NCBI GenBank assembly: GCA_003242885.1
Contig: QKMZ01000003.1
Span: 1 to 64,000 of the forward strand
DNA length: 64,000 nucleotides
Direction: 5' to 3'
Source of the DNA: Candidatus Melainabacteria bacterium
GTDB taxonomy: Bacteria; Cyanobacteriota; Vampirovibrionia; Obscuribacterales; Obscuribacteraceae
Part shown: positions 25,043 to 33,670 of the stretch, in pieces
Position numbering within the stretch: the stretch's first letter is position 1
Layout of the letters: each line of letters begins with the position of its first letter
Notes under the pieces: model-generated
The model's database searches: none
The model's input: only the letters and a program-made list of their open reading frames with translations
Told to the model about the DNA's origin: nothing
Translations under genes and position numbers: made by a program

Positions 25043-25066
25043 ACAAATGCATTTTTGAGGCGCAGA

Positions 25067-25252
25067 CTAATAGTCTTGCGATTCCTGCGTCCTGTTAAGA
25101 CTCGCCAGAGTGTTCTCTATATCTGAAGCTTCTTGAACGTGACCGCGCTGCTTATATATGTTCGAGAGAATTTCCAGCTCTTTGGCGCTGCGCTCCAGAG
25201 CTTCATCTAGCTCCTCAAATGGTTCTCTCGAAGGTTCATTTTCCGGTGTCAT
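25067..25252 (-). CDS. Small acidic coiled-coil protein
   Basis: A 61-residue protein of unknown function. The start at 25252 has GAGG 9 bases upstream; the frame upstream of it (to 25414) looks non-coding. Residues 8-60 form two charged helices: EPFEELDEALERSAKELEIL and RGHVQEASDIENTLASLN, suggesting a coiled coil or a TPR-like pair. It is divergent from the XRE-type regulator at 25480. Confidence 0.55.
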   Translation of the reverse strand: MTPENEPSREPFEELDEALERSAKELEILSNIYKQRGHVQEASDIENTLASLNRTQESQDY

Positions 25253-25479
25253 TTTGTGTATCCTCGAACAAAACTTTAGCTCCTTCGCAATGAAAAGACT
25301 CAATAGCAACCTTTCAGTTCCCGCGAAAACGATTTTTAATGTTGCCTGCAATTTTTCAAAAATAGCCAGCAGCGCCTTTTTTCGAAACTTTACGAATAAA
25401 GGAAACGTATGCAACTGGATACCTCTACGTTAGAAACCTTTGCCATTAATCTGCGTCTAGTTCGCGGAGGTAAATCCAT

Positions 25480-25749
25480 ATGGCTAATAAAAGAGAAAAT
25501 CACCATCATTTATACAGGTGCCTGGGCGAAGTCATTAACCAGCGTCGCAAACGCCTAAAACTGACACAGGATGACCTGGCAGCGGAATCAGGAGTCAATA
25601 GAGCATTCATAAGTAACATCGAACAAGGACGGCGAAATCCCAGTATCGGCGCCGTGGCGAGTATTGCAAAAGGATTGCGAACGCGGGTGTCGAAGATGCT
25701 GGCAAAGTGCGAAGAGTGCATGTTAGATGAAGGCGAGAAAACAGCTTAA
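25480..25749 (+). CDS. XRE-family helix-turn-helix regulator
   Basis: An 89-residue DNA-binding protein. Residues 12-70 match the Cro/C1-type HTH: VINQRRKRLKLTQDDLAAESGVNRAFISNIEQGRRNPSIGAVASIAKGL. A short tail with two Cys (KCEECMLDEG) follows, which could bind metal or sense redox state. GGAGG lies 10 bases before the ATG. It precedes the LRV-protein gene at 25868 and may regulate it. Confidence 0.9.
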   Translation: MANKRENHHHLYRCLGEVINQRRKRLKLTQDDLAAESGVNRAFISNIEQGRRNPSIGAVASIAKGLRTRVSKMLAKCEECMLDEGEKTA

Positions 25750-25867
25750 GACCTGTAATTAATCAGCGTGAAATACCCAAACGGGAACCCAGAGAGACGC
25801 TGCCAGTCTCTCTGAAAACACACGCCCCTGTTGATTTTTCAGCATTGCGGCGTTGAGGAGGTAACCA

Positions 25868-26458
25868 ATGTTAAAAGACAAATTTGCAAAATTTGAGTCC
25901 AAGGCGCCCAACCGCATCAACCCTGTGGATCTTGATGCTGTAAGCGACCAAACCGAGCGCCTCAAACAAATTGCAAGTTCGAAGGAGAGTCAGGAAAAGA
26001 AAAGAATCGCCCCTAGTCTAGCTGCCGCGCTACAGCCAGAGCCGCGCCAAGCTACAAAACCCTCTGTTAAACAAGACATTCTCCACACAGCAAGGCTTGC
26101 TGGACGCAACCGCGGAATTCAAAATGCCCTTGTTAAAGTTGCAGAAACAGCTGATGCACCCTCTATCTTGGCAGACCTGGCCTGCGAATCAAGAAGCGCA
26201 GTGCGCATGGCCGTTGCCGACAACGTCCATACGCCCTGTGACGTGAAAGCCGCGCTGGCACAGGATAAGAATGCAGATATCAGGTTTGCACTAGCGGAAA
26301 ACCACAGCACTCCGCTCGAGGTTTTGGAATCGTTGCAAGATGACCCAAACCCATATGTAGCTGGGCGCGCCAGACTGACACTCGAACGTCTGCAGATGAA
26401 GCATCTTCTCAAAGGCAACTTCGCAACACCAATCAAAAAGCTTCGAAAACAAGCCTAG
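25868..26458 (+). CDS. Leucine-rich-repeat-variant (LRV) protein, paralogue 2
   Basis: A 196-residue soluble protein with an N-terminal charged, possibly disordered half (residues 1-75) and an LRV-type helical half. Repeats include ADNVHTPCDVKAALAQDKNAD and AENHSTPLEVLESLQDDPNPY. The last repeat and the following YVAGRARLTLERLQ match YVAHRAAKTLERLE in the protein at 21501-21920, so the two are paralogues. GAGGAGG lies 7 bases before the start. It is probably a binding adaptor. It follows the XRE gene in the same direction, so co-expression is likely. Confidence 0.75.
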   Translation: MLKDKFAKFESKAPNRINPVDLDAVSDQTERLKQIASSKESQEKKRIAPSLAAALQPEPRQATKPSVKQDILHTARLAGRNRGIQNALVKVAETADAPSILADLACESRSAVRMAVADNVHTPCDVKAALAQDKNADIRFALAENHSTPLEVLESLQDDPNPYVAGRARLTLERLQMKHLLKGNFATPIKKLRKQA

Positions 26459-26543
26459 CCCTCGGAGGGGGAGGCCATGCCTCACCCGACGAGTGGCAAG
26501 GCTTTGGGTTATTTAGAAAAAGCCAAAAACGAATACGGATATA

Positions 26544-26576
26544 ATTGTCGGCTCAACAAAAGAGGGGCCGACAATT
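26544..26576 (+). promoter_or_regulatory. Hairpin covering the crotonase start
   Basis: ATTGTCGGC (26544-26552) pairs with GCCGACAAT (26568-26576). The downstream arm overlaps the proposed TTG start and lies next to the GAGGGG ribosome binding site, so folding would limit translation. Confidence 0.45.
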
Positions 26577-27402
26577 GTACAAATGCTTTCTTGTCGAGAC
26601 AAAACCGAATGGTGTCTCTCATGTGTTAATGAACCGCCCTGATCAATTGAATTCGATGATCAAGGAATTCTGGAACGAATTGCCACAATTAATCAGCGAA
26701 CTAGAAGCAAGTGGAAAGACACGAGTCATCGTTATTTCCGCGGAGGGAAAACATTTTAGTGCTGGCATGGATCTCAGTGTTTTTCAGTCCGGAGATCTAA
26801 AAACTGACTCGCCCCAGGATAGAGAAAAACTCAAACAGTTGGTGCTTGGATTGCAATCAACATTCAATGCGCTCGAGCGTTGTCGCACTCCAATAATCGC
26901 AGCAGTCCACGGGGCGTGCATCGGTGGCGCATTTGACATGGTAGCGGCGTGCGACATGCGCTACGCGACAGCGGATGCAACTTTCAAGATTCAGGAAATA
27001 AACCTGGCAATGATGGCCGATCTCGGGGGATTACAAAGACTTCCATACCTGTTACCTGATGCCGTTCTCCGCGAGCTTGCCTTTACTGGCAAAGCGCTTA
27101 CGGCTGAACGCGCCCAGGCACTCGGACTGGTAAACGAAGTCCTGCCAGACCAAAAGGCTTTGCTCGACAGTGTCATGGAAGTCGCTGATGCCATAGCAAG
27201 CCGTTCGCCGTTAGCAGTCTCAGCATCAAAGGAAGCAATAACCTATGCACGAGACCACAGCATTCAGGACGCGCTGCTGCACTGCGCAAATTTGCAGGCC
27301 TCAATCTTTTCGACTGCAGATTTGATGGAATGCATGAAGGCACAAAAGGAAAAAAGAGAACCAGCATTTAGCAATTTGCACGGACTCAAACAATCGTTAT
27401 AA
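26575..27402 (+). CDS. Crotonase-family enzyme, dienoyl-CoA isomerase-like
   Basis: A 275-residue enoyl-CoA hydratase/isomerase superfamily enzyme. I place the start at TTG 26575, where GAGGGG lies 7 bases upstream; an upstream TTG at 26545 is part of a hairpin. Oxyanion-hole segments are HFSAGMDL and HGACIGGAF. The acidic residues Asp121, Glu141 and Asp149 have the spacing (20 and 8 residues) of the catalytic Asp-Glu-Asp set in eukaryotic ECH1, delta3,5-delta2,4-dienoyl-CoA isomerase. The block CDMRYATADATFKIQEINLAM also resembles ECH1. It would shift double bonds in polyunsaturated acyl-CoAs. It stands alone, without beta-oxidation neighbours. Confidence 0.85.
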   Translation: MYKCFLVETKPNGVSHVLMNRPDQLNSMIKEFWNELPQLISELEASGKTRVIVISAEGKHFSAGMDLSVFQSGDLKTDSPQDREKLKQLVLGLQSTFNALERCRTPIIAAVHGACIGGAFDMVAACDMRYATADATFKIQEINLAMMADLGGLQRLPYLLPDAVLRELAFTGKALTAERAQALGLVNEVLPDQKALLDSVMEVADAIASRSPLAVSASKEAITYARDHSIQDALLHCANLQASIFSTADLMECMKAQKEKREPAFSNLHGLKQSL

Positions 27403-27513
27403 GACGCTTTCTCTATAAGCTTTTTCTCGAAACGCGTCATCGATGGCGAGTCCGCAACTCCTGAAAAAATTCCGAGGATTCTTTTAGAAGGTGGGAACTT
27501 ATAGGCTTGATGG

Positions 27514-27541
27514 TTGTCTAGTTATCCATAAAGGATATAAA
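27514..27541 (+). promoter_or_regulatory. Promoter-like element upstream of a possible small RNA
   Basis: TTGTCT (27514-27519), a 16-base spacer and TATAAA (27536-27541) form a fair sigma-70 match. Transcription from it would reach the terminator at 27625. Confidence 0.4.
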
Positions 27542-27547
27542 ACTCGG

Positions 27548-27658
27548 GAATTGTGCAAATTGGATAAATAGCCGCTGAAGCGGATTTAGTAGAACCAGCT
27601 AAGTCACATACCTATATGAGTTTCACCGGCAGGGAATTCCCTGCCGGTCTTTCTTTCT
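27548..27658 (+). ncRNA. Candidate small RNA
   Basis: About 110 bases between a promoter-like element and a terminator, with no open frame. They include an internal stem CCGCTGAAGCGG around 27573. It could instead be the 3' untranslated region of the crotonase transcript. Confidence 0.3.
27625..27658 (+). terminator. Rho-independent terminator
   Basis: ACCGGCAGGGA (27625-27635) pairs with TCCCTGCCGGT (27638-27648), an 11-bp stem, followed by CTTTCTTTCT. It serves the crotonase transcript or the candidate small RNA. Confidence 0.75.
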
Positions 27659-27716
27659 GCTGTTTGCAAGATGCCCTCAATAGCAAATGGAAAACTAGCA
27701 CCAATAGTGGTACCAG

Positions 27717-28028
27717 CTAGACGACGAACATCTGTCGCGAAACAGTCCAACTCGGTCCGAAAAACTTTGAGCCATCCTGGATCATGATTATGTGTTTGTT
27801 GTCAGTCTTTTGAGAAACGACCAACTTAAGTTCGCAGTCAGGTATGGCTGTTTTGATGCCGGCATTAACGACTTCTGCCAACACAACGGCGCCATCGCCC
27901 TGAATGCCGAGAGCGGTTTCTCTGTACAACCCCATAAATTGCTCGAAATGCCCGCTGGTCAAGAGTCTCACCAGCTCGGACGTTACTTCTTCTGGGATAG
28001 AAACTGATTCGGAAGAAGGTTCCTGCAT
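27717..28028 (-). CDS. Small protein of unknown function
   Basis: A 103-residue acidic protein. The start at 28028 has GAGG about 5 bases upstream; the open frame continues to 28082 without one. The N-terminus is Ser/Glu-rich. The rest mixes a helix (VTSELVRLLTSGHFEQFMGLY) with beta strands (CELKLVVSQ, KHIIMIQDGSKFFG). No family is recognised. Confidence 0.55.
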   Translation of the reverse strand: MQEPSSESVSIPEEVTSELVRLLTSGHFEQFMGLYRETALGIQGDGAVVLAEVVNAGIKTAIPDCELKLVVSQKTDNKHIIMIQDGSKFFGPSWTVSRQMFVV

Positions 28029-28334
28029 TAAATCCTCGGGCAGCTGCTTGTGTAATCCATGCCACAAACGGCAAAAAGTCAATCATTGACGCCCACGGAT
28101 TCAAGATTCAAGCGCGTTTTCACGGATTTATACACGTTTTCGTGAACGCGATTTCTGACCCGCTTTTTTGCGAATTTACTTTGGTCTGATTCCGTTGCAT
28201 GATGTGAGCAACCCCAGACGTTAAGTCACCCAGCCCCTTCTCTCCTCGCTTCCTAATCAAAATTGTTTAGCCGCACCCCGCATTCCAGTTCGTGCGTCAG
28301 TCCGCGCCCCATCCCTCATTCTGCGGTAGTCAAA
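28029..28334. other. Intergenic region, no gene seen
   Basis: 306 bases. A loose inverted repeat built from GCGTTTTCACG and CGTGAACGC lies near 28107-28147. It resembles the TTCAC motif seen elsewhere but has a different geometry. It probably holds the promoter of the preceding minus-strand gene. Confidence 0.35.
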
Positions 28335-28538
28335 ATGAATACAAACTCTCACTCCACCGGCTCGTTGGTGTTCTTATCCACGCAATTACTAGAAGAGTCT
28401 CTTCACGAACATCCCGCCAGTTTGGCTCCCGACCACTGCCCTTCGTGCTGGACCAGGAAGATGGCTCTCGAACTCATTGAATGGATGCGCTCTTCGGCTC
28501 CAGCCCCTTTGTACGCAGAGGAATACAAAGCTGCGTAG
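28335..28538 (+). CDS. Possible small protein, weak support
   Basis: A 67-residue frame with one Cys pair (CPSC), predicted helical near LVFLSTQLLEESL and MALELIEWMRSS. The ribosome binding site is weak. It could be a genuine small protein or chance. Confidence 0.35.
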   Translation: MNTNSHSTGSLVFLSTQLLEESLHEHPASLAPDHCPSCWTRKMALELIEWMRSSAPAPLYAEEYKAA

Positions 28539-28662
28539 GTTCAGCTTAGGCCGAGATGATAGAGATAGCGTGCTCGGGCTCAAGCAATTAGAGTCGGCTT
28601 GTACGACAAGAACCAAATCTTAAGCACCCCAAAAAACGATTTAAAATGAACGCGAAATCAGT

Positions 28663-28693
28663 CAACAGCCTGGGCTTTCAGCTCAGGCTGTTG
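28663..28693. repeat. 31-base inverted repeat (hairpin)
   Basis: CAACAGCCTG (28663-28672) pairs with CAGGCTGTTG (28684-28693). The pairing extends inward past one G-T pair to a 5-base loop. No T-run follows on either strand. Confidence 0.7.
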
Positions 28694-28719
28694 CTGTTAA
28701 TGCCATTAGTTAGTCCCTC

Positions 28720-28749
28720 AGAAGTTAAACCGATAACGGTTTAACTTCT
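28720..28749. repeat. 30-base perfect inverted repeat (hairpin)
   Basis: AGAAGTTAAACCG (28720-28732) pairs with CGGTTTAACTTCT (28737-28749) around the loop ATAA. It is a 13-bp stem without a T-run and could be a dimer-binding operator or a processed RNA hairpin. Confidence 0.7.
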
Positions 28750-29183
28750 AACCTGCAAGCCGCGCCCCTCACCCATGACAACCACAAAAATGCCAGACTT
28801 GCCAGCAGGAGTGCCTGTTAACATTAAAAATGTTCAAATAGTAATACATCTCTTATATATACAAAAGAAATCAAGGTCACCCTGGCATACCGATAAATTT
28901 TCAGATACCGCCGACGGTGCCACATCGGGTCCTAACGCGTTACTTGCATAGAGCTTCCAAAGTGCGCTTGTTGACAGGTTTTACCGCTGTTAAATTCTAG
29001 TTTTTAGAAGCAAATCTTCTTTCACTTATGCGCGTGAACTGATAAAGTTTGCTTATGGTGAGTGATTGTTGCGTATTGGTGCGTGCCAGCGACAACAATA
29101 GATTTAAATTACCAACTATTGATATATAATCTGCGCTTATTCAATCCTAAATGGATGCAGATACGGTGAAGTTGGAGGAATAC

Positions 29184-29768
29184 ATGCAACTCGCACGCAG
29201 CACAAAACAAATCCTGGGCGGCTCCCTTTTGGCTTCATTGCTCGTAGCAGGGACTCTCAGTCCTGCGTTCGCGCAAAAAACAGCCAGCGCGACAAGCCTG
29301 AAGATCGGTTATTTCAATCTCGCAATGGTCAAGGCTAGTGGCACCGGCAGCGATTCCGAAGCTCTGAAGAATCAAGCAGAAAGTCAACTGCGTCGTGATA
29401 TTGAAGCCGGACAAAAAGCGATCCAAAAGGCTCGCGAAGACAAAAAGTCCGATGAAGACATCAAGAAAATTGTTCAACAAGTACAAACCGAACTGGCTGC
29501 TAAGCAACAAGCATTGGCACAACTGGTTCAATCGCAAAACCAATTGGAACAACAACGCATTTTCGGCGCTGTTAACCAAGTTGCAAAAGACAAGGGACTT
29601 GATTTGATTGTTGATGGCGCAGGCGTTTTCGCCGGTGGTCAAAAGGTTCTCGACAGCGGTGTTGATGTAACCGAAGACATCGTGAAGACTCTCACCCCTG
29701 GCGCTAGGAAAGCTGCAGCTCCTGCTGCAACGACGGCATCCGGGGAGAGCAAGACATCTACCAAGTAG
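29184..29768 (+). CDS. OmpH/Skp-family periplasmic chaperone-like protein
   Basis: A 194-residue exported protein. The start at 29184 has GGAGG 6 bases upstream; the frame opens at 29151. The signal peptide is GGSLLASLLVAGTLSPAFA. The mature part is an OmpH/Skp-type fold: a short beta segment (LKIGYFNLAMVKA), a long coiled coil with KAIQKAREDKKSDEDIKKIVQQVQ and QLVQSQNQLEQQR, and a closing segment KGLDLIVDGAGVFAG with VDVTEDIVKTL. Skp-like proteins hold unfolded outer-membrane proteins in the periplasm. The next gene encodes a barrel-like protein, a plausible client. Confidence 0.85.
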   Translation: MQLARSTKQILGGSLLASLLVAGTLSPAFAQKTASATSLKIGYFNLAMVKASGTGSDSEALKNQAESQLRRDIEAGQKAIQKAREDKKSDEDIKKIVQQVQTELAAKQQALAQLVQSQNQLEQQRIFGAVNQVAKDKGLDLIVDGAGVFAGGQKVLDSGVDVTEDIVKTLTPGARKAAAPAATTASGESKTSTK

Positions 29769-29809
29769 AACTGGCATCCAAGACTCTAAACAAGTGGCGA
29801 GCAGTAAGC

Positions 29810-31222
29810 GTGGCGCTTTCTCTCGCCACTTTTCTTTTTGCATCTGAAGCTTTCGCACAAGGAGCGAATAATCTTGGCGGCGTGGGCGGCGCTAGTAGGT
29901 CAACAGTCTTGCCAACGGACGTGGTTCCACTTCCCTTGCCGGAAGAACGCCGAGCGGTCGGAGAGAGTTTTAAGTTACGGCTTTTCCAAAGACTGCCTTC
30001 TCGCTTTTATATGAACGCGACCTGTGAAACTTCGGGTCGTATTGAAACTAACGTTTTTCAGTTTCCGACCAAGCGGCAGATTTTGAACTCCGCGACCTAC
30101 AACCGAGGAGTTCCTTTCGGGGCTCTATCACCGGACGATCAAATCGCATTAGGTGCCGCAGTCGATCGAGCCAGCCAAGCTGACAGCGTCTATCGTGTCT
30201 CGCCGAACATCACCGCAGGATGGTCACTTACGCCTAATACACGCGCGTTTGTGAACTACTTTTATCTGCGCGACAAACTGGCACGCTTCAACACGCTGAA
30301 TACGTTTATCAACCAGCTTGGCACAGGTATTGAACACAACATTTCGCTGCCCAAGCGCGCCAACCTCGAATTGCAAATGATGACCCGGGAGCTCTGGCAA
30401 GCAAACGCAGACCCGATTTTCGACTACATCCCTAGCACGACCATCTCGATTCCGATCAAGAACAACACGATCGCTTATTTCAATGCACTTGCGCAGTTTC
30501 GCTCCTTGAATTTCTTTGGTGGCGTAAATCGAGAAATCGACCCATTCTTTACCATCGGCGCATTGCATCAACGCGGTCCCTGGTCCTTTTCGGCAAACAT
30601 GACCTACCTGGTTAACTTCCGCCGGGGATTTCGCGACGCGTCAATTGACGTAAATAGCCAAACAATCATCTGCGACTTCGAAGTCGCCAAACAGCTTTTC
30701 AAAAAAATCCCGGGCTTCCAAGGCTTCATCAGAGCTGAGCCAGTGTACAACTTCGGCACCGACAACCTGCCTGGACTCGCAGGAATGGACTTCCGTCTTT
30801 TCTACGGAGTAAGAGGCGCTGTTTCCAAACCATCGCTGCTCCTCTACACAAGTCAGCTAAAGAAACGCTATCAAGATCCGCCTCCTAAGCCAAAACAACA
30901 AGACCCAAACAAAGGCAAAAAGAAAGATCCGAAAGGAAACACCAGCTCTCCTTCAAATTCCGCACCGACTACTCCTGCCGACGAAAATAAAGAGCCGCCA
31001 AAAGATGATCCGGTTGGAGGTCCAAGCGCTGATTCAGAGCAGAGCGTGCAAGGAAATCTGATCTCGCAAGAGACATCCATCCCTGCCGACGTGATTCCTT
31101 GCAGCGCCGCTATCCCAGAAGCAACGGTGCCAATGCATGGATTCATAACTGAGTCGGAGAAAGAAGTCTCGGACGCAAATTTGATTTCAGGTCTTGCAAG
31201 ACCCAAAGACAATCTCAACTGA
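29810..31222 (+). CDS. Probable outer-membrane beta-barrel protein
   Basis: A 470-residue protein with signal peptide MALSLATFLFASEAFA (GTG start at 29810). The frame is open further upstream, and a start near 29771 would give a more basic signal, so the start is uncertain. The body alternates aromatic and polar residues in strands typical of barrels: RAFVNYFYLRDKLARF, ANLELQMMTRELW, WSFSANMTYLVNFRRGF and PGLAGMDFRLFYGVRGA. Residues from 345 on form a Pro/Lys/Ser/Thr-rich tail, perhaps exposed outside or peptidoglycan-associated. It lies 42 bases after the Skp-like gene and may be co-transcribed with it. It is an outer-membrane porin-like candidate without a named family. Confidence 0.7.
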   Translation: MALSLATFLFASEAFAQGANNLGGVGGASRSTVLPTDVVPLPLPEERRAVGESFKLRLFQRLPSRFYMNATCETSGRIETNVFQFPTKRQILNSATYNRGVPFGALSPDDQIALGAAVDRASQADSVYRVSPNITAGWSLTPNTRAFVNYFYLRDKLARFNTLNTFINQLGTGIEHNISLPKRANLELQMMTRELWQANADPIFDYIPSTTISIPIKNNTIAYFNALAQFRSLNFFGGVNREIDPFFTIGALHQRGPWSFSANMTYLVNFRRGFRDASIDVNSQTIICDFEVAKQLFKKIPGFQGFIRAEPVYNFGTDNLPGLAGMDFRLFYGVRGAVSKPSLLLYTSQLKKRYQDPPPKPKQQDPNKGKKKDPKGNTSSPSNSAPTTPADENKEPPKDDPVGGPSADSEQSVQGNLISQETSIPADVIPCSAAIPEATVPMHGFITESEKEVSDANLISGLARPKDNLN

Positions 31223-31278
31223 GACAAAGAACTGTCTCAACTAAGACAAAGAACTGTCTCAACTAAGACATAGAACTG
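31213..31278. repeat. Three tandem 22-bp repeats
   Basis: Three consecutive 22-bp units starting TCTCAACT at 31213, 31235 and 31257 overlap the end of the barrel gene. A fourth partial unit follows. Each unit holds the inverted repeat GAGACA/TGTCTC or a variant. Confidence 0.8.
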
Positions 31279-31332
31279 TCCCGACTAGACCGGCCACAGC
31301 CTTGACTAGAACCTATGGCAAACTTGCGAAGT

Positions 31333-33198
31333 CTAAAAGACCTTCGTTCTTCCAGGTTTTCCGTGGAATTCGACTTCTATGTGCGGCTTGCCTTGGGCGT
31401 CCTTTGTCGTCACCACTTTTGATACGGACAACTTTGTCTCACCCAGAACAGGGACATTGACTCCGACTTTCAAGTCGCCCTCCTTGAAGGATAACTCCTT
31501 TCCGTTCGGGATTTTGTGCACATCGAAATTTAGCTTGCCATCGTTGAAATAGAGTTTTGTGGCATCGAGACCGGGAGCTATATTTTTGTTGATGGGAATT
31601 TCGCTCGCACGCGGATCAAACGAGCCATGCAAATCACCTTTGGCATCTTTCTTGAATTCCAGACTGTCGAGATTATCGCGAAGTTTTGCAAGCCCATCAG
31701 TAAATTGCTGTTTCTTAGCCGGATTTGCAAGCATATCTCCGAACATGCCACCGCGCATGTGTTGCGCAGTCAGATCAACCGACGCCTGGTCCGATCGCGC
31801 GATCACATGCCCATTTCCACGCTGATCGCTATACATTGTCATTGAATCGGTTGAAGATGCATGCACCCCGCGTGGACGCCCGAGCGGTCCGTAGGCTTGA
31901 GCAGCCCCCGTGAATCCATGCATATTAACGATATCGACGCGACCGGGATTCTCGGGATGAGTGACAATGGTGCCACTGGGATCGTCAACTTGCGAGCTTA
32001 TAGGCACGGCAGATGCTCGCTTGAATCCGCCCACACCATAAACACGAACATTGGGAGGAGGCATGCTGACCGCTTTGTCGAGGTCAGCAGAGAAATCGAG
32101 ATTATTGCCCCTGCGATTCAATTTCATTGAATTGACGTTGTCGAACATCGGATTTTTGTCGAAATCCATCATCGAGGCAAGTGCTTCGCGCTTCTTCAGC
32201 TCGTCGCTCGAAACAAACTTTCCACTCTTCTTCGACTCGTCCATTTCAACTGAGTTCTTCTCGCCTTTTGCACCGAACAAATCAACGGAAGTATTTCGCA
32301 CAATGTCGCCTTTCTCGAAATGCGATTTGCTGGAGATTTTGGTGTTGTCGGCTAGCGTGGTAGTTGTTTCAAACCCTTTGAGTACGCCCTTTTCGACACT
32401 TGGATTAGTCTCGGTGTAGGTTCCGTCAAACGAACGCGAGTACATATTCCACTGTTTGGCTCCAGGGCTGGCAACGATGTTATGCATGCCGTTCTCATCT
32501 ACGACGGACTTTCCATACCACTGCGCTGCGTCTGCGCCCTGGTAGTTAACAAGCTGACCTTTGCTATTCGTCTGTTGCCACTTGCCGTATCCATTTTTGT
32601 CAGCGTCACCGACGCGCGAAATGGTTGTTCCCCACGGCGTTTCAAAACTCTTTACAGCACCGCCTTCATCGTACTTTATGTTCTTGTACGAAGCGCCTTC
32701 AGCTTTTCCAGGTGCGGGCGAAGTGGTAAATCCAGTAATCTGCCCCTTATCATTCAAGGATACTGAAGCGTCTTTCGGTGCGCGCAAACCAGCTTCATCA
32801 AAGGTTTTTTGCTGATAGGGCTCTTTCAGTTTCATATACTGATTTTCATGACTTTCAGCATTCTGATACCCGCGCGCGCCCTTCTGCTCCGGAGTCATTT
32901 TGGAAACATCAGATTGAGGAAGCACATCCGCTGAAGGCGCCAAGCCAAATCCCAACAATTCACCACCTTTCTTGAACAACTTCGCCGAGTCATTCAAAAG
33001 GTCGAATGCGTTCAGACCACCTTTGCCGCTCTGTGAGCCAGCCTCCGTGATCCTGTCATTTGCATTCGATGAGGTTTCATTACCCTTATCATTGCTGAAT
33101 GCGTCGTTGTTTGAAGCTGAGGCTAAATGCGATGAATCAGTGCGTGGCTTTTCGTCTCTTTCAACAAATTGCGCGGAGTGTGTGGCGATGGGTGGCAT
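31333..33198 (-). CDS. Large hydrophilic protein of unknown function
   Basis: A 621-residue protein with no signal peptide or membrane segment. The start at 33198 has AAGGA 6 bases upstream. The first 90 residues are Ser/Asn/Asp-rich and likely disordered. The remainder is beta-rich, with repeated short phrases such as DKGQITGF, GKWQQTNSKGQLVNY and KPHIEVEFHGKPG, suggesting a beta-solenoid or sandwich architecture. It could be a secreted or cell-surface protein exported by a non-classical route. I do not recognise a family. Its promoter region shares the long 740-base spacer that holds the 11-bp repeat array. Confidence 0.7.
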   Translation of the reverse strand: MPPIATHSAQFVERDEKPRTDSSHLASASNNDAFSNDKGNETSSNANDRITEAGSQSGKGGLNAFDLLNDSAKLFKKGGELLGFGLAPSADVLPQSDVSKMTPEQKGARGYQNAESHENQYMKLKEPYQQKTFDEAGLRAPKDASVSLNDKGQITGFTTSPAPGKAEGASYKNIKYDEGGAVKSFETPWGTTISRVGDADKNGYGKWQQTNSKGQLVNYQGADAAQWYGKSVVDENGMHNIVASPGAKQWNMYSRSFDGTYTETNPSVEKGVLKGFETTTTLADNTKISSKSHFEKGDIVRNTSVDLFGAKGEKNSVEMDESKKSGKFVSSDELKKREALASMMDFDKNPMFDNVNSMKLNRRGNNLDFSADLDKAVSMPPPNVRVYGVGGFKRASAVPISSQVDDPSGTIVTHPENPGRVDIVNMHGFTGAAQAYGPLGRPRGVHASSTDSMTMYSDQRGNGHVIARSDQASVDLTAQHMRGGMFGDMLANPAKKQQFTDGLAKLRDNLDSLEFKKDAKGDLHGSFDPRASEIPINKNIAPGLDATKLYFNDGKLNFDVHKIPNGKELSFKEGDLKVGVNVPVLGETKLSVSKVVTTKDAQGKPHIEVEFHGKPGRTKVF

Positions 33199-33670
33199 TA
33201 GCATCCTTTCTCGCGCTCAAACGCGCGCCGCGAGCGGCACGAAAGCGCAAGTAGAAATCCGACCAGCGTGCACAATAGTGCGCCGTGTGGGCGTTATGGG
33301 GTGGTGGTCGAGATTTTTTTGGGTAGGTTTACTGCTTAGAAACGAGTGAAGTACGAGGCTGTGAGATTCGGCGGATCGTTGGATATTTGGATTACTTTGA
33401 TTGGGTGCAGAAATAATTTGTTGTTCGCACAGAAACACAGGGCAAAGCCCGGAATCTACAGGTGGTCAATCTTGAATCTATATTACAGATCTTGCAATTT
33501 TGTGACTGTCGCTCACCTGGCAAAAAATCGACTTTTCCGGAAATGTATAAAGGGCTTGCCTGAAAACACATCACGCCCTCCAACCTTGCACTATATATGG
33601 TGCCGAGCTATACGAGTGTCGAAACACTTGGGTTTGCCAGATGCTTGTTCGTATTACATAGAATGCCAGC

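Larger units (their letters stand above)
27403..27716. other. Intergenic region with promoter-like site and terminator
   Basis: A promoter-like pair (27514-27541) and a strong terminator (27625-27658) bracket about 110 bases with no open frame. This is a candidate small RNA, described separately. Confidence 0.5.
28539..29183. other. 645-base intergenic region with two strong hairpins
   Basis: Two inverted repeats stand out (28663-28693 and 28720-28749, listed separately). The promoter of the OmpH-like gene should lie near 29120, where TATAAT-like sequences occur (TATATAAT). No coding region is seen. Confidence 0.5.

Noticed and set aside
29235-29858. Minus-strand 207-residue frame
   Set aside because: Fully antisense to the Skp-like gene, whose signal peptide and coiled coil are clear.
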